Shown: positions 25,993-35,541 of the stretch, in pieces
Position numbering within the stretch: position 1 is the first letter of the stretch
Layout: the number at the start of each line of letters is the position of its first letter
Assembly: GCF_900112395.1 (NCBI RefSeq)
Contig: NZ_FOLN01000004.1
Span: 248,001 to 312,000, forward strand
Direction of reading: 5' to 3'
Source of the DNA: Algibacter lectus
GTDB taxonomy: Bacteria > Bacteroidota > Bacteroidia > Flavobacteriales > Flavobacteriaceae
Length of the DNA stretch: 64,000 nt
Notes under the pieces: model-generated
What the model was told of the DNA's origin: nothing
Database searches by the model: none
What the model saw: only the letters and a program-made list of their open reading frames with translations
Position numbers and translations under genes: made by a program

Positions 25993-28401
25993 TTACAAGC
26001 TATACTTTAATGCTAAAATAACATTTATTCCAGCGGCTGCAATTCCAGACGAATAGGTTTTGTAACGCTGGTTAGTTATGTTTTCTATACTTGCCGAAAT
26101 TGATGTTGATTTACGCCATTGATATTGCGTTCTTAAATTAAGCGTATACCAAGCTGGCGAGTACGGATTGCCATCTGCATCTAAAGCATAGATATAATCT
26201 TTTTCAATTTCCGAAGGCGCTAATTGATTAAAAGATAATTCGTTATTATAATTTGCAAAAGCATCAACTTTCAACTTGTTTTTAGCCCATGTAATGTGTG
26301 TGTTTCCAAAATATGGTGCAACATGCCTAATTGGAACTTCAATGCCTTCATCTTCTTCTGTACCACCTATAATGTTGTATTGCGAAGTAAGCTCGAGTTG
26401 TTTAGATAGTTTATACTTCAACCCAACTTCAAACCCGTAAATCCAAGCTTTAGATGCATTTTGAATAGCTTGTACGTTACTTAACTCACCATCGTACATA
26501 ATTTCAGTTTCACCATTTAAACTATAATCGCGACGCACTAAGGCGTTATCCAGATACGTGTAATACGTGTTTAAATCTAAAATAAGGCTTTCGTTAAAAT
26601 TCAACTTCAGTCCCACTTCACCACCATAAGCATATTCAGGCTTTAAATTATCATTAGGCACTACAACAGATCCTGGTTCAGAATCGAAAACCTTACCAAT
26701 ATCATCAATATTTGGAGCTCTAAAAGCAGACGATGCATTTAATTTCCATTGCATCATCTTGTTTGGAGTCCAACTCACTCCAGCGGTTCCGGTAAGTGCA
26801 CCTGCTTCATTATTAGAAACCGTAAAAGGTAAATTTAAATAGACATTATTTTCGGTGAAATCGGCCTTAGAAACCACATGGTTAAAACGTAAACCTGACT
26901 GAAATACAAATTTAGTATTCGGCTTATATTTTATACTAGAATACACAGCAGTAGATTGCCATGTTGCTCCATTTGGATAACGCGAAACAGTTGGTTCTAA
27001 TGTATTAATATCAATATTCTCATCCTCTCCACTAGAAGTTACTTTATTATAAACGTACTCAAAACCATAAAAAAATTGTGTTTTGGAATCTAAAGTTTTT
27101 TCTAAATCTAAATTAAAGGAGTAAGCATCTACAGCTTCTTCTCGAATACTCCTGATAGACGATTGAAAATCACGATCCATTCTGCTTTCTTCAAAATTCT
27201 GATAAGCTATGGTTGCTTTAATTTTATCATACAAATTCGAATTACTGCTTAATTTAGTAACCTGTAAATTAGACATAAACCAGTTTTGTGGACCATAATT
27301 CCATTCTGCAGAACGCAGCGTACCACTACGATATCTGATTAAACGATCGTATCTTGGAATATTTGATGATGTGGTGTAAAACAAACCTAAATCGAAACTT
27401 AAATTTTCTAAAGGCTCATACCTCACTTTTTGCATTAAATTAAGCTGATTGTAACCAGAATATTTTTGAACCAAAGGATCGCTATTTCCTTGAACAATAT
27501 CTCCTTCTGAAGTTGTAACAACATATTCGGGTCTTAAATAATCATCAGGTCCATTTTTTCCCATTTTTAAATCTCCAAAATCAGTATAACTCGCACTAGT
27601 AACAAAACCCCAATTTTTGTAACCTAAATTCAAATCGAAATGCCCTGTTTTTTCGTTACTTGCAGAAGCATACCTCGCTACAACATTCGATTTTACTAAA
27701 AGTGAATCTGTATAAGACAATTGCGGTTTTTGCGTATAGAAACTCATAACACCACCTATGGCATCACTACCATAAATTACCGAACCTGCACCAAGTGTTA
27801 CCTCGGTATTTTGAATTGAAAATGGGTCGATAGCTATTACATTTTGAAGGTTTCCTCCTCTAAAAATGGCATTATTCATGCGCACACCATCTACCGTGAT
27901 AAGCAACCTATTGGTTGAAAATCCACGTATCATTGGACTACCACCACCCATTTGACTTTTTTGCACATAAACTTGGCCTGTAGTTTCTAATAAATCGGCA
28001 CTTGTTTGCGGATTAGTAAACTGTATATTTTTACTGTTTAGACTTACTATTTTTTGAGGAATATCTCTTTTGTTTTGCTGAAATTTTGAAGCTGATATTA
28101 CAATTTCCTGAAGGCCTTCAGTGTTAGATTCTAGATATATTTTGTTTCTAGAACCAATGATAAACTTAGTGGTTTGTTTTAAAACATGCGATAAGTGTTT
28201 AAAATAAATGACTTCACCTTCATCAAACTCACTTAAGGAAGCTTCGCCTCTAAAGTTTGTAATCTCAGATTTCGATTTATCAACATTATATATAGCGACA
28301 CCAAAAATTGGTTCTTGCGTAGTTTTGTTAAGCACTTTTACGTTTTGAGCAAAGCTTACACAGGTAAATAGAACGAAAAATATAATGTAAAAAGACTTCA
28401 T
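25993..28401 (-). CDS. TonB-dependent outer-membrane receptor (haem/haemoglobin receptor-like)
   Basis: An 802-residue energy-coupled outer-membrane transporter. A signal peptide (1-19), a short carboxypeptidase-regulatory-like domain (about 20-95), a possible TonB box around EIVISASK (98-105), a plug domain (about 110-225, with GGGSPMIRGFSTNRLLITVDG) and a 22-strand barrel follow. The plug signature and the VIYGSDAIGGVMSFYT end of the plug resemble haem/haemoglobin/transferrin-type receptors, so iron or haem is a reasonable substrate guess, but the sequence does not prove it. It is the last gene of porZ-recO-receptor, with 2 nt between it and recO. No SusD partner is present. Confidence 0.9.
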   Translation of the reverse strand: MKSFYIIFFVLFTCVSFAQNVKVLNKTTQEPIFGVAIYNVDKSKSEITNFRGEASLSEFDEGEVIYFKHLSHVLKQTTKFIIGSRNKIYLESNTEGLQEIVISASKFQQNKRDIPQKIVSLNSKNIQFTNPQTSADLLETTGQVYVQKSQMGGGSPMIRGFSTNRLLITVDGVRMNNAIFRGGNLQNVIAIDPFSIQNTEVTLGAGSVIYGSDAIGGVMSFYTQKPQLSYTDSLLVKSNVVARYASASNEKTGHFDLNLGYKNWGFVTSASYTDFGDLKMGKNGPDDYLRPEYVVTTSEGDIVQGNSDPLVQKYSGYNQLNLMQKVRYEPLENLSFDLGLFYTTSSNIPRYDRLIRYRSGTLRSAEWNYGPQNWFMSNLQVTKLSSNSNLYDKIKATIAYQNFEESRMDRDFQSSIRSIREEAVDAYSFNLDLEKTLDSKTQFFYGFEYVYNKVTSSGEDENIDINTLEPTVSRYPNGATWQSTAVYSSIKYKPNTKFVFQSGLRFNHVVSKADFTENNVYLNLPFTVSNNEAGALTGTAGVSWTPNKMMQWKLNASSAFRAPNIDDIGKVFDSEPGSVVVPNDNLKPEYAYGGEVGLKLNFNESLILDLNTYYTYLDNALVRRDYSLNGETEIMYDGELSNVQAIQNASKAWIYGFEVGLKYKLSKQLELTSQYNIIGGTEEDEGIEVPIRHVAPYFGNTHITWAKNKLKVDAFANYNNELSFNQLAPSEIEKDYIYALDADGNPYSPAWYTLNLRTQYQWRKSTSISASIENITNQRYKTYSSGIAAAGINVILALKYSL

Positions 28402-28403
28402 GC

Positions 28404-29123
28404 TTAACTAAAAACTTGATTAAAAATTTTTAAGGATTTTGGTGTTTTAAAACTCCCCAAATGTAGTTCAAAATATAGCAAAATCATATTTAAAAACGAT
28501 TGCCTTTGCCTTCCGTTAATTTTCACATTTTGCAAGTCGTTAAAGGTTGTTTCTAATAGTTTTTTAAGGAGATTTAAATCTTCACCTGCAATGGTATTTC
28601 GAATATCTTGTCTTACTTGAAATTTACCTTCAATTAAATTAAAATGATCTAACTCTCTATCCAAACTATCAGGATAAAAACCAAGGTACTTTGTGAGATT
28701 GAGTAGAAATAACAAATGGAAATTAGCATAGTCACTTTGCTCATCTAACCATAATAGTGCTGTTTCTAAATACCTAAAAAGCGTTTCGTTTTGCTCCTCT
28801 TCGCGCAAAGCACTGCTTAAAACCTCGGATAAAAACATCACGATAGCACTTTTTAAAACATTGGTATGCAAACTACTATACAAATGATTTAAACGCACCT
28901 CGCTTAAGCTTTGTAACGAACGACTATCTTTATAATTTACTGTAATATGTAACTGAGATAATAATTGAAAGTATGCGATTTTAGCCCCTCCTTTTTTGCT
29001 TTTTAAAACACCGCGAAGTAAAAAACTAACCACACCAAGTTCTTCGGTATAACATTTAACTATTAAATCGTTGTCTCTATATTTTAGCTTAGAGAGCACA
29101 ATGGCATTGGTTTTAACTAACAT
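28404..29123 (-). CDS. recO: DNA repair protein RecO
   Basis: RecO, with RecR, loads RecA onto SSB-coated single-stranded DNA. The 239 residues start with the OB-fold domain (about 1-80, TNAIVLSKLKYRDNDLIVKC and LGVVSFLLRGV), followed by the helical domain; the zinc-binding cysteines found in some RecO proteins are absent. The start codon overlaps the porZ stop by one base (TAATG), which implies translational coupling. The neighbouring porZ-recO order is recurrent in Bacteroidetes as far as I know. Confidence 0.94.
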   Translation of the reverse strand: MLVKTNAIVLSKLKYRDNDLIVKCYTEELGVVSFLLRGVLKSKKGGAKIAYFQLLSQLHITVNYKDSRSLQSLSEVRLNHLYSSLHTNVLKSAIVMFLSEVLSSALREEEQNETLFRYLETALLWLDEQSDYANFHLLFLLNLTKYLGFYPDSLDRELDHFNLIEGKFQVRQDIRNTIAGEDLNLLKKLLETTFNDLQNVKINGRQRQSFLNMILLYFELHLGSFKTPKSLKIFNQVFS

Positions 29124-31474
29124 TACCTAACTACCATTAATTTTACAACCTTAGTTTCGAAGGTATCTAAATCGGAAATCATAATTAAATACACACCAGA
29201 AGACACAACATTATTCGCCATATTTCTTCCGTTCCAAAATACAGTCCCTCCATCTATTTCAAGGTTGTAATTATTATATCTTAAATTAATTCGCGATTGC
29301 GCCTCGGCTACCAAGTTTCCTTCAATATCAGTGATTTTGATATTTACGTTATCGGAAATGTTTTTAATTTTTACCTTTTTTTCGACGATATCAAAATTTG
29401 GTCGCACCGGATTTGGATAAGCATAAACGGTTTCTAAATCTTCTGACGAACCCGAACCTCCAGATTTAAAAGACACTAAACCTCTATCGGTTGCTAAATA
29501 AATAATACTATTTGTTTCTTCTATAGATATTTCACTTATAGCATTTGAGGGTAACGGTGAATTATCGGTTGTGAAATGATAAATAGTTTCTTGACCATCG
29601 GATGATAAGTAAAACACACCAGCATCAATGGTACCAATCCATTTATTATTTGCGCCATCGACCTTTATATCTGTAATATACTGTTCTGAGAGAAGTTCCC
29701 GAGCTATACCATCTTCAAGAATTATAATCTCTTCTGCAGTAGAATTATCATCTGTAAAAAAACCAGATGTATTATACAAAACCCTTAAACCTTTATCTGT
29801 ACCAATCCATAATTGATTTCTGTCATCTGCCGCCAAAGCTCTTACCGAATTAACAGGTAGGTTACCATCTACTTCATCTATATTCTTTAACAATGGACTT
29901 CCATTATTCTCATTAAAACCAATTACACCTTTAGAATAACTAGCTATCCATTTTGTATTATTTCTATCTATAACCAACTTATCAAACCCTAAATTATCGT
30001 TTAAAGCATCTTCAATTAAAGATTCAAAACTATAAGAAACCCATTGATTATTTGTAGGATTATAAGATTTTAATGGCTTTTCGACTCTACTTGTAATAGT
30101 CCACAACAAACCTGTATTATCAAATATTGACTCTCCAACTCTTATATCTACATAACTTGGGTTAGTAGGAATAACCAAAGACTCTAGTCCGCTATTATTT
30201 TGATTATATAAAACTGTCGGTTCATTATTATTAAATTCCAATAAACCACTAAAAAAAGAACTAACAAAAGCTTGATTTATATTAGACGGATTTACTGATA
30301 TTGCATTTAAAGATCTTGCTCCAAATAAATCACTATAATCTGTGTTTATCCAAAATCCCTTAGTTAAATGACTAACTCCACGTGCATTTAAAGGGTAAGG
30401 GTTGTAATCTAATGTATAATCACCATAGGTAACCCAAACACCATTTACATCTGCCTGAATTGAAAATGGGGTATTTAACAATGGTCCGTCTGGGTGAATT
30501 TCTTCATAATTTAAAGGATTTAAAATTGAAGTCGATAACACACCAAAGTTATCTGTACCAATATAGATATTATCAGCATCTATGGTTGCCGCATTAAAGT
30601 TTGTATTAAAATCTGCATTATCCGATGCTTTTGCGAGTAAATTAAAATCTACATCGTAAACAAAAACATCGTTTTTTGTGGTTACTATTAACTTCTCATT
30701 TAAACTAGTTGTTTTAAGCGGCGTATCGGCAAACACCAATAAACTGGTTAATACATCGTTATTAATCTCGTATAGTCTTTTACCTGTATTTATTGTATAT
30801 AATTTGCTTTCGTTTGTTTGCACAGACAAAAAATCTCCATTACTTACTTGCTCCCAGTTTTTATAATCGATTAAATTAGGACTTGCAATAGGTGCTTTTT
30901 TAAGTCCACCACCATCAAGACATGCCGCATAAATATAATCACCAAAAATAGTTGTTTGACTTACTTCTATTTGAATCCCTCCATCACCAATAAAATAAGT
31001 GTCACCAAACTCCAAACGCTCTAAATCGAATACAGATATACCATAACCCGTAGATAGATATACATTATTTTCATTGGCGTTAATATGATTAATTTTTTTA
31101 TCACCATCTAGAATTGTTGATTTATTCACAATATCTACAACAGTTAATATATCATCATCTTCATCGAAAACAATTTCAATTAATCCATTTTCATAACCAA
31201 CAACCAATAGCTCGTAAACTTCACTATAGTATATAGTTGAAATGGTTTCACCAGACAAACCTTGTATTGTGGTAATTTCTTCTAAAGTTTTGGTTTGACT
31301 GTCAAAACTAAAGATAGCATTTTCTGAAGCTGCATAGACTTTGTTTCTTCCGGTGACAACCTCGTTTACCTGATTGTATGAAAAGTAACCCTCCCAGAGA
31401 TTGGAGAAATCTTGTGCAAACTGCACAAGAGGCAACATATAAATTAAAAAAATTATAACTTTCTTAAACATCAT
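29123..31474 (-). CDS. porZ: T9SS component PorZ (beta-propeller protein)
   Basis: PorZ is a cell-surface part of the T9SS attachment complex that supplies the anionic lipopolysaccharide to cargo. The 783 residues have a signal peptide (about 1-20), an N-terminal propeller beginning FSNLWEGYFSYNQVNEV (highly typical), a second propeller with two-component-regulator-type repeats (WIASYSKGVIGFNENNG, LWIGTDKGLRVLYNT, WIGTIDAGVFYLSSDG) and a C-terminal T9SS domain (about 688-783, VYAYPNPVRPNF to VKLMVVR). It is the first gene of a three-gene minus-strand unit. It functionally matches the two T9SS cargo genes in this window. Confidence 0.9.
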   Translation of the reverse strand: MMFKKVIIFLIYMLPLVQFAQDFSNLWEGYFSYNQVNEVVTGRNKVYAASENAIFSFDSQTKTLEEITTIQGLSGETISTIYYSEVYELLVVGYENGLIEIVFDEDDDILTVVDIVNKSTILDGDKKINHINANENNVYLSTGYGISVFDLERLEFGDTYFIGDGGIQIEVSQTTIFGDYIYAACLDGGGLKKAPIASPNLIDYKNWEQVSNGDFLSVQTNESKLYTINTGKRLYEINNDVLTSLLVFADTPLKTTSLNEKLIVTTKNDVFVYDVDFNLLAKASDNADFNTNFNAATIDADNIYIGTDNFGVLSTSILNPLNYEEIHPDGPLLNTPFSIQADVNGVWVTYGDYTLDYNPYPLNARGVSHLTKGFWINTDYSDLFGARSLNAISVNPSNINQAFVSSFFSGLLEFNNNEPTVLYNQNNSGLESLVIPTNPSYVDIRVGESIFDNTGLLWTITSRVEKPLKSYNPTNNQWVSYSFESLIEDALNDNLGFDKLVIDRNNTKWIASYSKGVIGFNENNGSPLLKNIDEVDGNLPVNSVRALAADDRNQLWIGTDKGLRVLYNTSGFFTDDNSTAEEIIILEDGIARELLSEQYITDIKVDGANNKWIGTIDAGVFYLSSDGQETIYHFTTDNSPLPSNAISEISIEETNSIIYLATDRGLVSFKSGGSGSSEDLETVYAYPNPVRPNFDIVEKKVKIKNISDNVNIKITDIEGNLVAEAQSRINLRYNNYNLEIDGGTVFWNGRNMANNVVSSGVYLIMISDLDTFETKVVKLMVVR

Positions 31475-31641
31475 TAACCTGTATCATAAAGAGCTAAGCA
31501 ACTTACTTAAAACCCATATTTACTTTAAAATTGATCTATAAAAAACAATTTAGAACTCATTTCGATTCAAATATATTTATAACTAACGAATTAAGCTTCA
31601 AAAAAATATATTATAGCCGTGATTCTTTCATATTAATAAAT

Positions 31642-31669
31642 AAAAAAGCCTTCTGCAAAACAGAAGGCT
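31642..31669 (-). terminator. Terminator after gdhA
   Basis: AGCCTTCTG (31647-31655) pairs with CAGAAGGCT (31661-31669); read on the minus strand the hairpin is followed by a T-run (31647-31642), 28 nt after the gdhA stop. Confidence 0.85.
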
Positions 31670-31696
31670 CTATATTAATAATTATGCTTTTATATT

Positions 31697-33040
31697 TTAA
31701 ACTACACCTTGTGCTAACATAGCATCGGCCACTTTTACAAAGCCAGCAATGTTTGCGCCACGAACGTAATCTACATAACCATCTTCATCTTCGCCAAACT
31801 CTAAACAAGATTTATGAATATCAGACATAATATCCTTTAACTTGGTATCCACTTCTTCTCGAGTCCATTTAAAACGCAATGAATTTTGCGTCATCTCTAA
31901 ACCTGAAGTTGCTACACCTCCAGCATTAGATGCTTTTCCTGGTGCAAATAATATTTTTGCTTTGTGAAATACAGTTATAGCTTCTTTAGTTGATGGCATA
32001 TTAGCACCTTCACTAACACAAATACAACCATTTTTAACTAGAGTATTTGCATCATCTTCATTTAATTCATTCTGTGTTGCACATGGTAATGCTATATCAC
32101 ATTTAACACCCCAAGGTGTTTTTCCTTTTACAAAAGTTGCATTCGGGTAGCTTTCTAAATACTCGCTAATTCTACCACGCTTAACGTTTTTCAAATTCAT
32201 AACGAAAGCTAGTTTTTCTTCATCGATACCTTCTTCATCATAAATATATCCAGAAGAATCAGAAAGCGTAAGTACTTTTCCGCCTAATTGTAAAACTTTT
32301 TCTGCTGCATATTGTGCTACATTACCAGAACCTGATATTACAACGGCTTTACCATCAAAACTATCATTTTTAGTTTCAAGCATTTTCTGTGCAAAATAAA
32401 CATTGCCATATCCTGTTGCTTCCGGTCTAATTAAAGATCCACCCCAAGACATTCCTTTTCCAGTTAATACACCAGTAAACTCATTTCTAAGTTTTTTGTA
32501 CATCCCGAATAAAAAGCCAATTTCTCTTGATCCAACACCAATATCTCCTGCAGGAACATCGGTATTTGGGCCAATATGTCTAAACAATTCACCCATAAAA
32601 GCATGACAGAAACGCATAATTTCATTATCACTTTTTCCTTTTGGATCAAAATCACTTCCACCTTTTCCACCACCCATTGGTAATGTGGTTAAACTATTTT
32701 TAAAGACTTGCTCGAAAGCTAAAAACTTTAAAATACTCATATTTACTGTTGGATGAAAACGTAACCCTCCTTTATAAGGTCCGATAGCAGAATTCATCTG
32801 AATTCTATATCCACGGTTTACTTGAATCTCACCATCATCATCTACCCAGCACACTCTAAACGTGATAACACGCTCAGGCTCAACCATCCTTAATAAAATA
32901 TTCTTTCCGTAATATATATCGTGTTTAACAATGTACGGAATTACAGTTTCCGCAACTTCTTCTACTGCTTGTAAAAACTCAGGCTCATCACCATTTCGTT
33001 CTTTTACCAGGTCTAAAAACGCTTTAATGTTATTTTTCAT
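31697..33040 (-). CDS. gdhA: NADP-type glutamate dehydrogenase
   Basis: Catalyses the reversible reductive amination of 2-oxoglutarate to glutamate. The 447-residue length is that of hexameric NADP-dependent enzymes. The catalytic Lys126 is in LPMGGGKGGSDFDPKG, the substrate-binding segment is PYKGGLRFHPTVN, and the Rossmann dinucleotide loop is VVISGSGNVAQYAAEKV (about 233-249). It is monocistronic with its own terminator. A minus-strand -7 element (TATATTTG, 33095-33088) lies about 48 nt upstream. It is divergent from the outer-membrane protein at 33242. Confidence 0.97.
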   Translation of the reverse strand: MKNNIKAFLDLVKERNGDEPEFLQAVEEVAETVIPYIVKHDIYYGKNILLRMVEPERVITFRVCWVDDDGEIQVNRGYRIQMNSAIGPYKGGLRFHPTVNMSILKFLAFEQVFKNSLTTLPMGGGKGGSDFDPKGKSDNEIMRFCHAFMGELFRHIGPNTDVPAGDIGVGSREIGFLFGMYKKLRNEFTGVLTGKGMSWGGSLIRPEATGYGNVYFAQKMLETKNDSFDGKAVVISGSGNVAQYAAEKVLQLGGKVLTLSDSSGYIYDEEGIDEEKLAFVMNLKNVKRGRISEYLESYPNATFVKGKTPWGVKCDIALPCATQNELNEDDANTLVKNGCICVSEGANMPSTKEAITVFHKAKILFAPGKASNAGGVATSGLEMTQNSLRFKWTREEVDTKLKDIMSDIHKSCLEFGEDEDGYVDYVRGANIAGFVKVADAMLAQGVV

Positions 33041-33087
33041 TTATTATAAAATGTATTAAAAATTATATAATATACAATTATAGAGTA

Positions 33088-33095
33088 CAAATATA
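33088..33095 (-). promoter_or_regulatory. -7 promoter element of gdhA
   Basis: The minus strand reads TATATTTG, matching TAnnTTTG, 47 nt before the gdhA ATG. No convincing -33 element was found. Confidence 0.45.
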
Positions 33096-33176
33096 CGTTA
33101 TCTTTAAAAATATAGCTTAATTTTTTAAAAATTCGCAATAGAATATTCAATTACGCTAGTCCACATACTACAAACA

Positions 33177-33207
33177 TTTGCTAGTTCCATCAGATTTTCT
33201 ATATTTG
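33177..33207 (+). promoter_or_regulatory. Promoter of the THC0290_0291-type gene
   Basis: TTTG (33177-33180), a 19-nt spacer and TATATTTG (33200-33207): a full-consensus Bacteroidetes promoter, with a leader of about 28 nt before the ATG at 33242. Confidence 0.75.
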
Positions 33208-33241
33208 CTTTTATTAATGCCTCAAAAACAGTATCTTAATT

Positions 33242-34045
33242 ATGCTTAACTTAAAGCGTTTAGCTTGTTTTATTTGCTTGTTTGCTACCTATCAAACAGC
33301 ATTTTCCCAATTGGGATTTTCACATGAAATTGGCGTTATAGCGGGCCCTGTTCAATTTCGAGCAGATTATGGCCAAAGAGATAACTCTAGTACAAATTTT
33401 GAAAATTCAGGTTTTGGAATCGGTATTGTGCACTATTTAAATTTTGCATACCGAGCCGACTGTAATTGCTACACCACAGAATCTTACTTTAACGATCATT
33501 TTAAATTAAGAAACGAAATATCATACAACAAAAGTAATCTAGAACATGTTGGCAGATGGGTTGATGTCAATAAAAACTCTGATGATACAAACAGACTTAG
33601 AGGACACAAAGGTGTTGCCGAAAATTTTGACATCGGTACACAACTTGAATTTTACCCACTAAGCATTCGCGATTTTCAATCTTTTAGTCCAAGAGTAGCA
33701 CCTTTTGTTAGTTTAGGAATTCACTACACAGCCTTTACACCAAGCGTGACTACAACTTACGCTAATCCAAATCCAACAGCAGTTGGAGATGTAACCGATG
33801 CTAGTAATTTTTACTCTCTTTGGGACCCAGGATCTGTAGATGCAACACCAGGGAGTACTTTTTCTACTGTAATGAGTGTTGGTATGCGTTACAAATTAGA
33901 TCGCGTTTCAGATTTAATGATTGATTTTAGAGGCCAATTTTACTTTAGTGATTGGGTTGATGGGCTTAATCACCAATTAGACTATAATAAAAATAACGAT
34001 TGGCTTATGTGGTTTAACGTTGGCTATATTTATTACTTAGATTAA
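33242..34045 (+). CDS. THC0290_0291-family outer-membrane protein
   Basis: A 267-residue exported protein with a signal peptide (about 1-22, TAFSQ end) and a barrel-like pattern of aromatic-capped strands (HEIGVIAGPVQFRADYGQ, MSVGMRYKLDRVSDLMIDF), ending in MWFNVGYIYYLD as outer-membrane barrels do. The family name is from memory of flavobacterial annotation; relatives are sometimes mislabelled glutamate dehydrogenase because they lie next to gdhA, as here. The function is unknown. It has a strong promoter and its own terminator. Confidence 0.78.
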   Translation: MLNLKRLACFICLFATYQTAFSQLGFSHEIGVIAGPVQFRADYGQRDNSSTNFENSGFGIGIVHYLNFAYRADCNCYTTESYFNDHFKLRNEISYNKSNLEHVGRWVDVNKNSDDTNRLRGHKGVAENFDIGTQLEFYPLSIRDFQSFSPRVAPFVSLGIHYTAFTPSVTTTYANPNPTAVGDVTDASNFYSLWDPGSVDATPGSTFSTVMSVGMRYKLDRVSDLMIDFRGQFYFSDWVDGLNHQLDYNKNNDWLMWFNVGYIYYLD

Positions 34046-34068
34046 TAAAACTCAATTTATAAAATATT

Positions 34069-34105
34069 AAAAAGGCTTATATTTCACAGAGATATAAGCC
34101 TTTTT
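34069..34105 (+). terminator. Terminator after the outer-membrane protein gene
   Basis: AAAAAGGCTTATAT (34069-34082) pairs exactly with ATATAAGCCTTTTT (34092-34105), with a 9-nt loop. Confidence 0.88.
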
Positions 34106-34240
34106 CAATTTAAATCCTCAACATAAGCTTCACTCATATTACAAAACATTTACCATTATGTTTTTATAAATATTAATAGCTTTTAATATGGTGTATTCAA
34201 ATGCAATAATTATCTTTAATGTTGCTAAATAATACAATCC

Positions 34241-34966
34241 ATGCTTAAAATAAACACGCTACTTACAATTTGTTGTTTCACTCTATTTTTTAGTTGTAAA
34301 GATGATGTAAACACCACTTTTGAAGATATAAATATCACGACCGAAAACAATAGCGTTGTTGAAGTTAACATACCTAAAGCGGTTGGTAACAAAACAGTTT
34401 CTAGTGTTATTAATTCTGAAATAGAAAAAGAGGTGATAGCCAATTTACATCTTGGAGAACCTAATGCAATTAATGCTAAATCTATAGAAGAAAGTATTAA
34501 TAACTTTAATAAGGAATTTGAAACTTTCCAAACCGATTTTTCTGAAATTTCTCAACCATGGGAAGCTCAAATTGATGGCGAAATTATGTTCTCTTCTCCC
34601 GAAATTATAAGCTTGGCACTAACATCGTATATGAATACAGGTGGTGCACATGGCATGCTTAAAGTTTCTTTCTTAAACTTTGATGCAACTACCGGAAAAA
34701 CAATTCCGAATAAAAACTTAATAAATGATACTGAAGTTTTTAAACAAATAGCCTTACCTTATTTTAAAGAAGCCACAAAAGATAAAGACATTTTTGAACC
34801 AGAATTAGACGCCTTTAAATTACCCGAAAATATAGGTTATAACGACGAAGGCATTGTTCTACTTTATAACGCATACGAAATTGCCCCATATTCAACAGGT
34901 ATTATAGAATTTGAAATTCCTTTTAATAAAATTGCGAATTACTTAGCCTTTAACAGCGCGCGATAA
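34241..34966 (+). CDS. DUF3298/DUF4163-type (RsiV-like) lipoprotein
   Basis: A 241-residue lipoprotein: signal peptide with lipobox ending at C19 (LFFSC followed by KDD). The mature part resembles the DUF4163-DUF3298 pair found in the lysozyme-binding anti-sigma factor RsiV and in peptidoglycan-related proteins: an N-terminal half with NKTVSSVINSEIEKEV and a DUF3298-like half with MNTGGAHGMLKVSFLNFD and a final FEIPFNKIANYL. No membrane-spanning anti-sigma part is present, so it is an envelope protein of unknown role. Its 3' end overlaps the converging DinB-fold gene by 24 bp. Confidence 0.8.
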   Translation: MLKINTLLTICCFTLFFSCKDDVNTTFEDINITTENNSVVEVNIPKAVGNKTVSSVINSEIEKEVIANLHLGEPNAINAKSIEESINNFNKEFETFQTDFSEISQPWEAQIDGEIMFSSPEIISLALTSYMNTGGAHGMLKVSFLNFDATTGKTIPNKNLINDTEVFKQIALPYFKEATKDKDIFEPELDAFKLPENIGYNDEGIVLLYNAYEIAPYSTGIIEFEIPFNKIANYLAFNSAR

Positions 34967-35407
34967 GGCAAGAATATAACCATAGTGCATCCCTTCGTGA
35001 ACTAAATCAAATGGTAAAACATCATCAATACTTCTTAATGTATTTCCTGTGGTAGACACCGTATATTCGGTATAATTTTTAAAAACACCTGCTTTATAAT
35101 CTGCCTCCAATTGCTTCATAGTAGAAATTAATAAATCATTAATTTCATCAACTTCAGCTTGAGTAACATCACCTTCTGGTTTGCTATCTTTTTTGTATTT
35201 ACCAATCATCTCGTCACTAACAACCATTGGTAAGCCAGAAAGCTTATAAGCCAAAACCTGTGTAGTAACCACCATATGAGCTATATTCCAAATAATATTA
35301 TTATTGAATCCTTCTGGAATTTTATTTAAATCCTCTAAAGTATTATTTTCAATATGTTTTTGTGCCATAGCACGAATATTGGCTAAAACGTCGAATGTAA
35401 ATTGCAT
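34943..35407 (-). CDS. DinB-fold (DinB_2) family metal-binding protein
   Basis: A 154-residue four-helix-bundle protein of the DinB/YfiT-like superfamily, members of which act as thiol-dependent transferases or detoxifying enzymes. The three-histidine metal site is visible as H44 (WNIAHMVV), H137 and H141 (LVHEGMHYGYI). It is unrelated to the DNA polymerase IV gene called dinB at 37890. The last 24 bp overlap the end of the lipoprotein gene on the other strand. The substrate is unknown. Confidence 0.85.
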   Translation of the reverse strand: MQFTFDVLANIRAMAQKHIENNTLEDLNKIPEGFNNNIIWNIAHMVVTTQVLAYKLSGLPMVVSDEMIGKYKKDSKPEGDVTQAEVDEINDLLISTMKQLEADYKAGVFKNYTEYTVSTTGNTLRSIDDVLPFDLVHEGMHYGYILALSRAVKG

Positions 35408-35541
35408 GTTTTTAATTTTTGCATAAATATACTTCTAAAACCAAAAATAGTCTAAAAAATTAAAGCATATTCTTTAATAAATTCTAAAATGAATTGGTTT
35501 AAAACTGAAAATTAACGTTATTTTGCTTCAAACAAAAAGTC

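Noticed and set aside
31531-31722. 63-codon plus-strand frame downstream of gdhA
   Set aside because: It runs through the gdhA terminator hairpin and into the gdhA 3' end; translation looks random.
34943-35407. Assigning the DinB-fold gene as DNA polymerase IV
   Set aside because: The name is shared but the fold is a metal-binding helical bundle; the true polymerase IV is at 37890.
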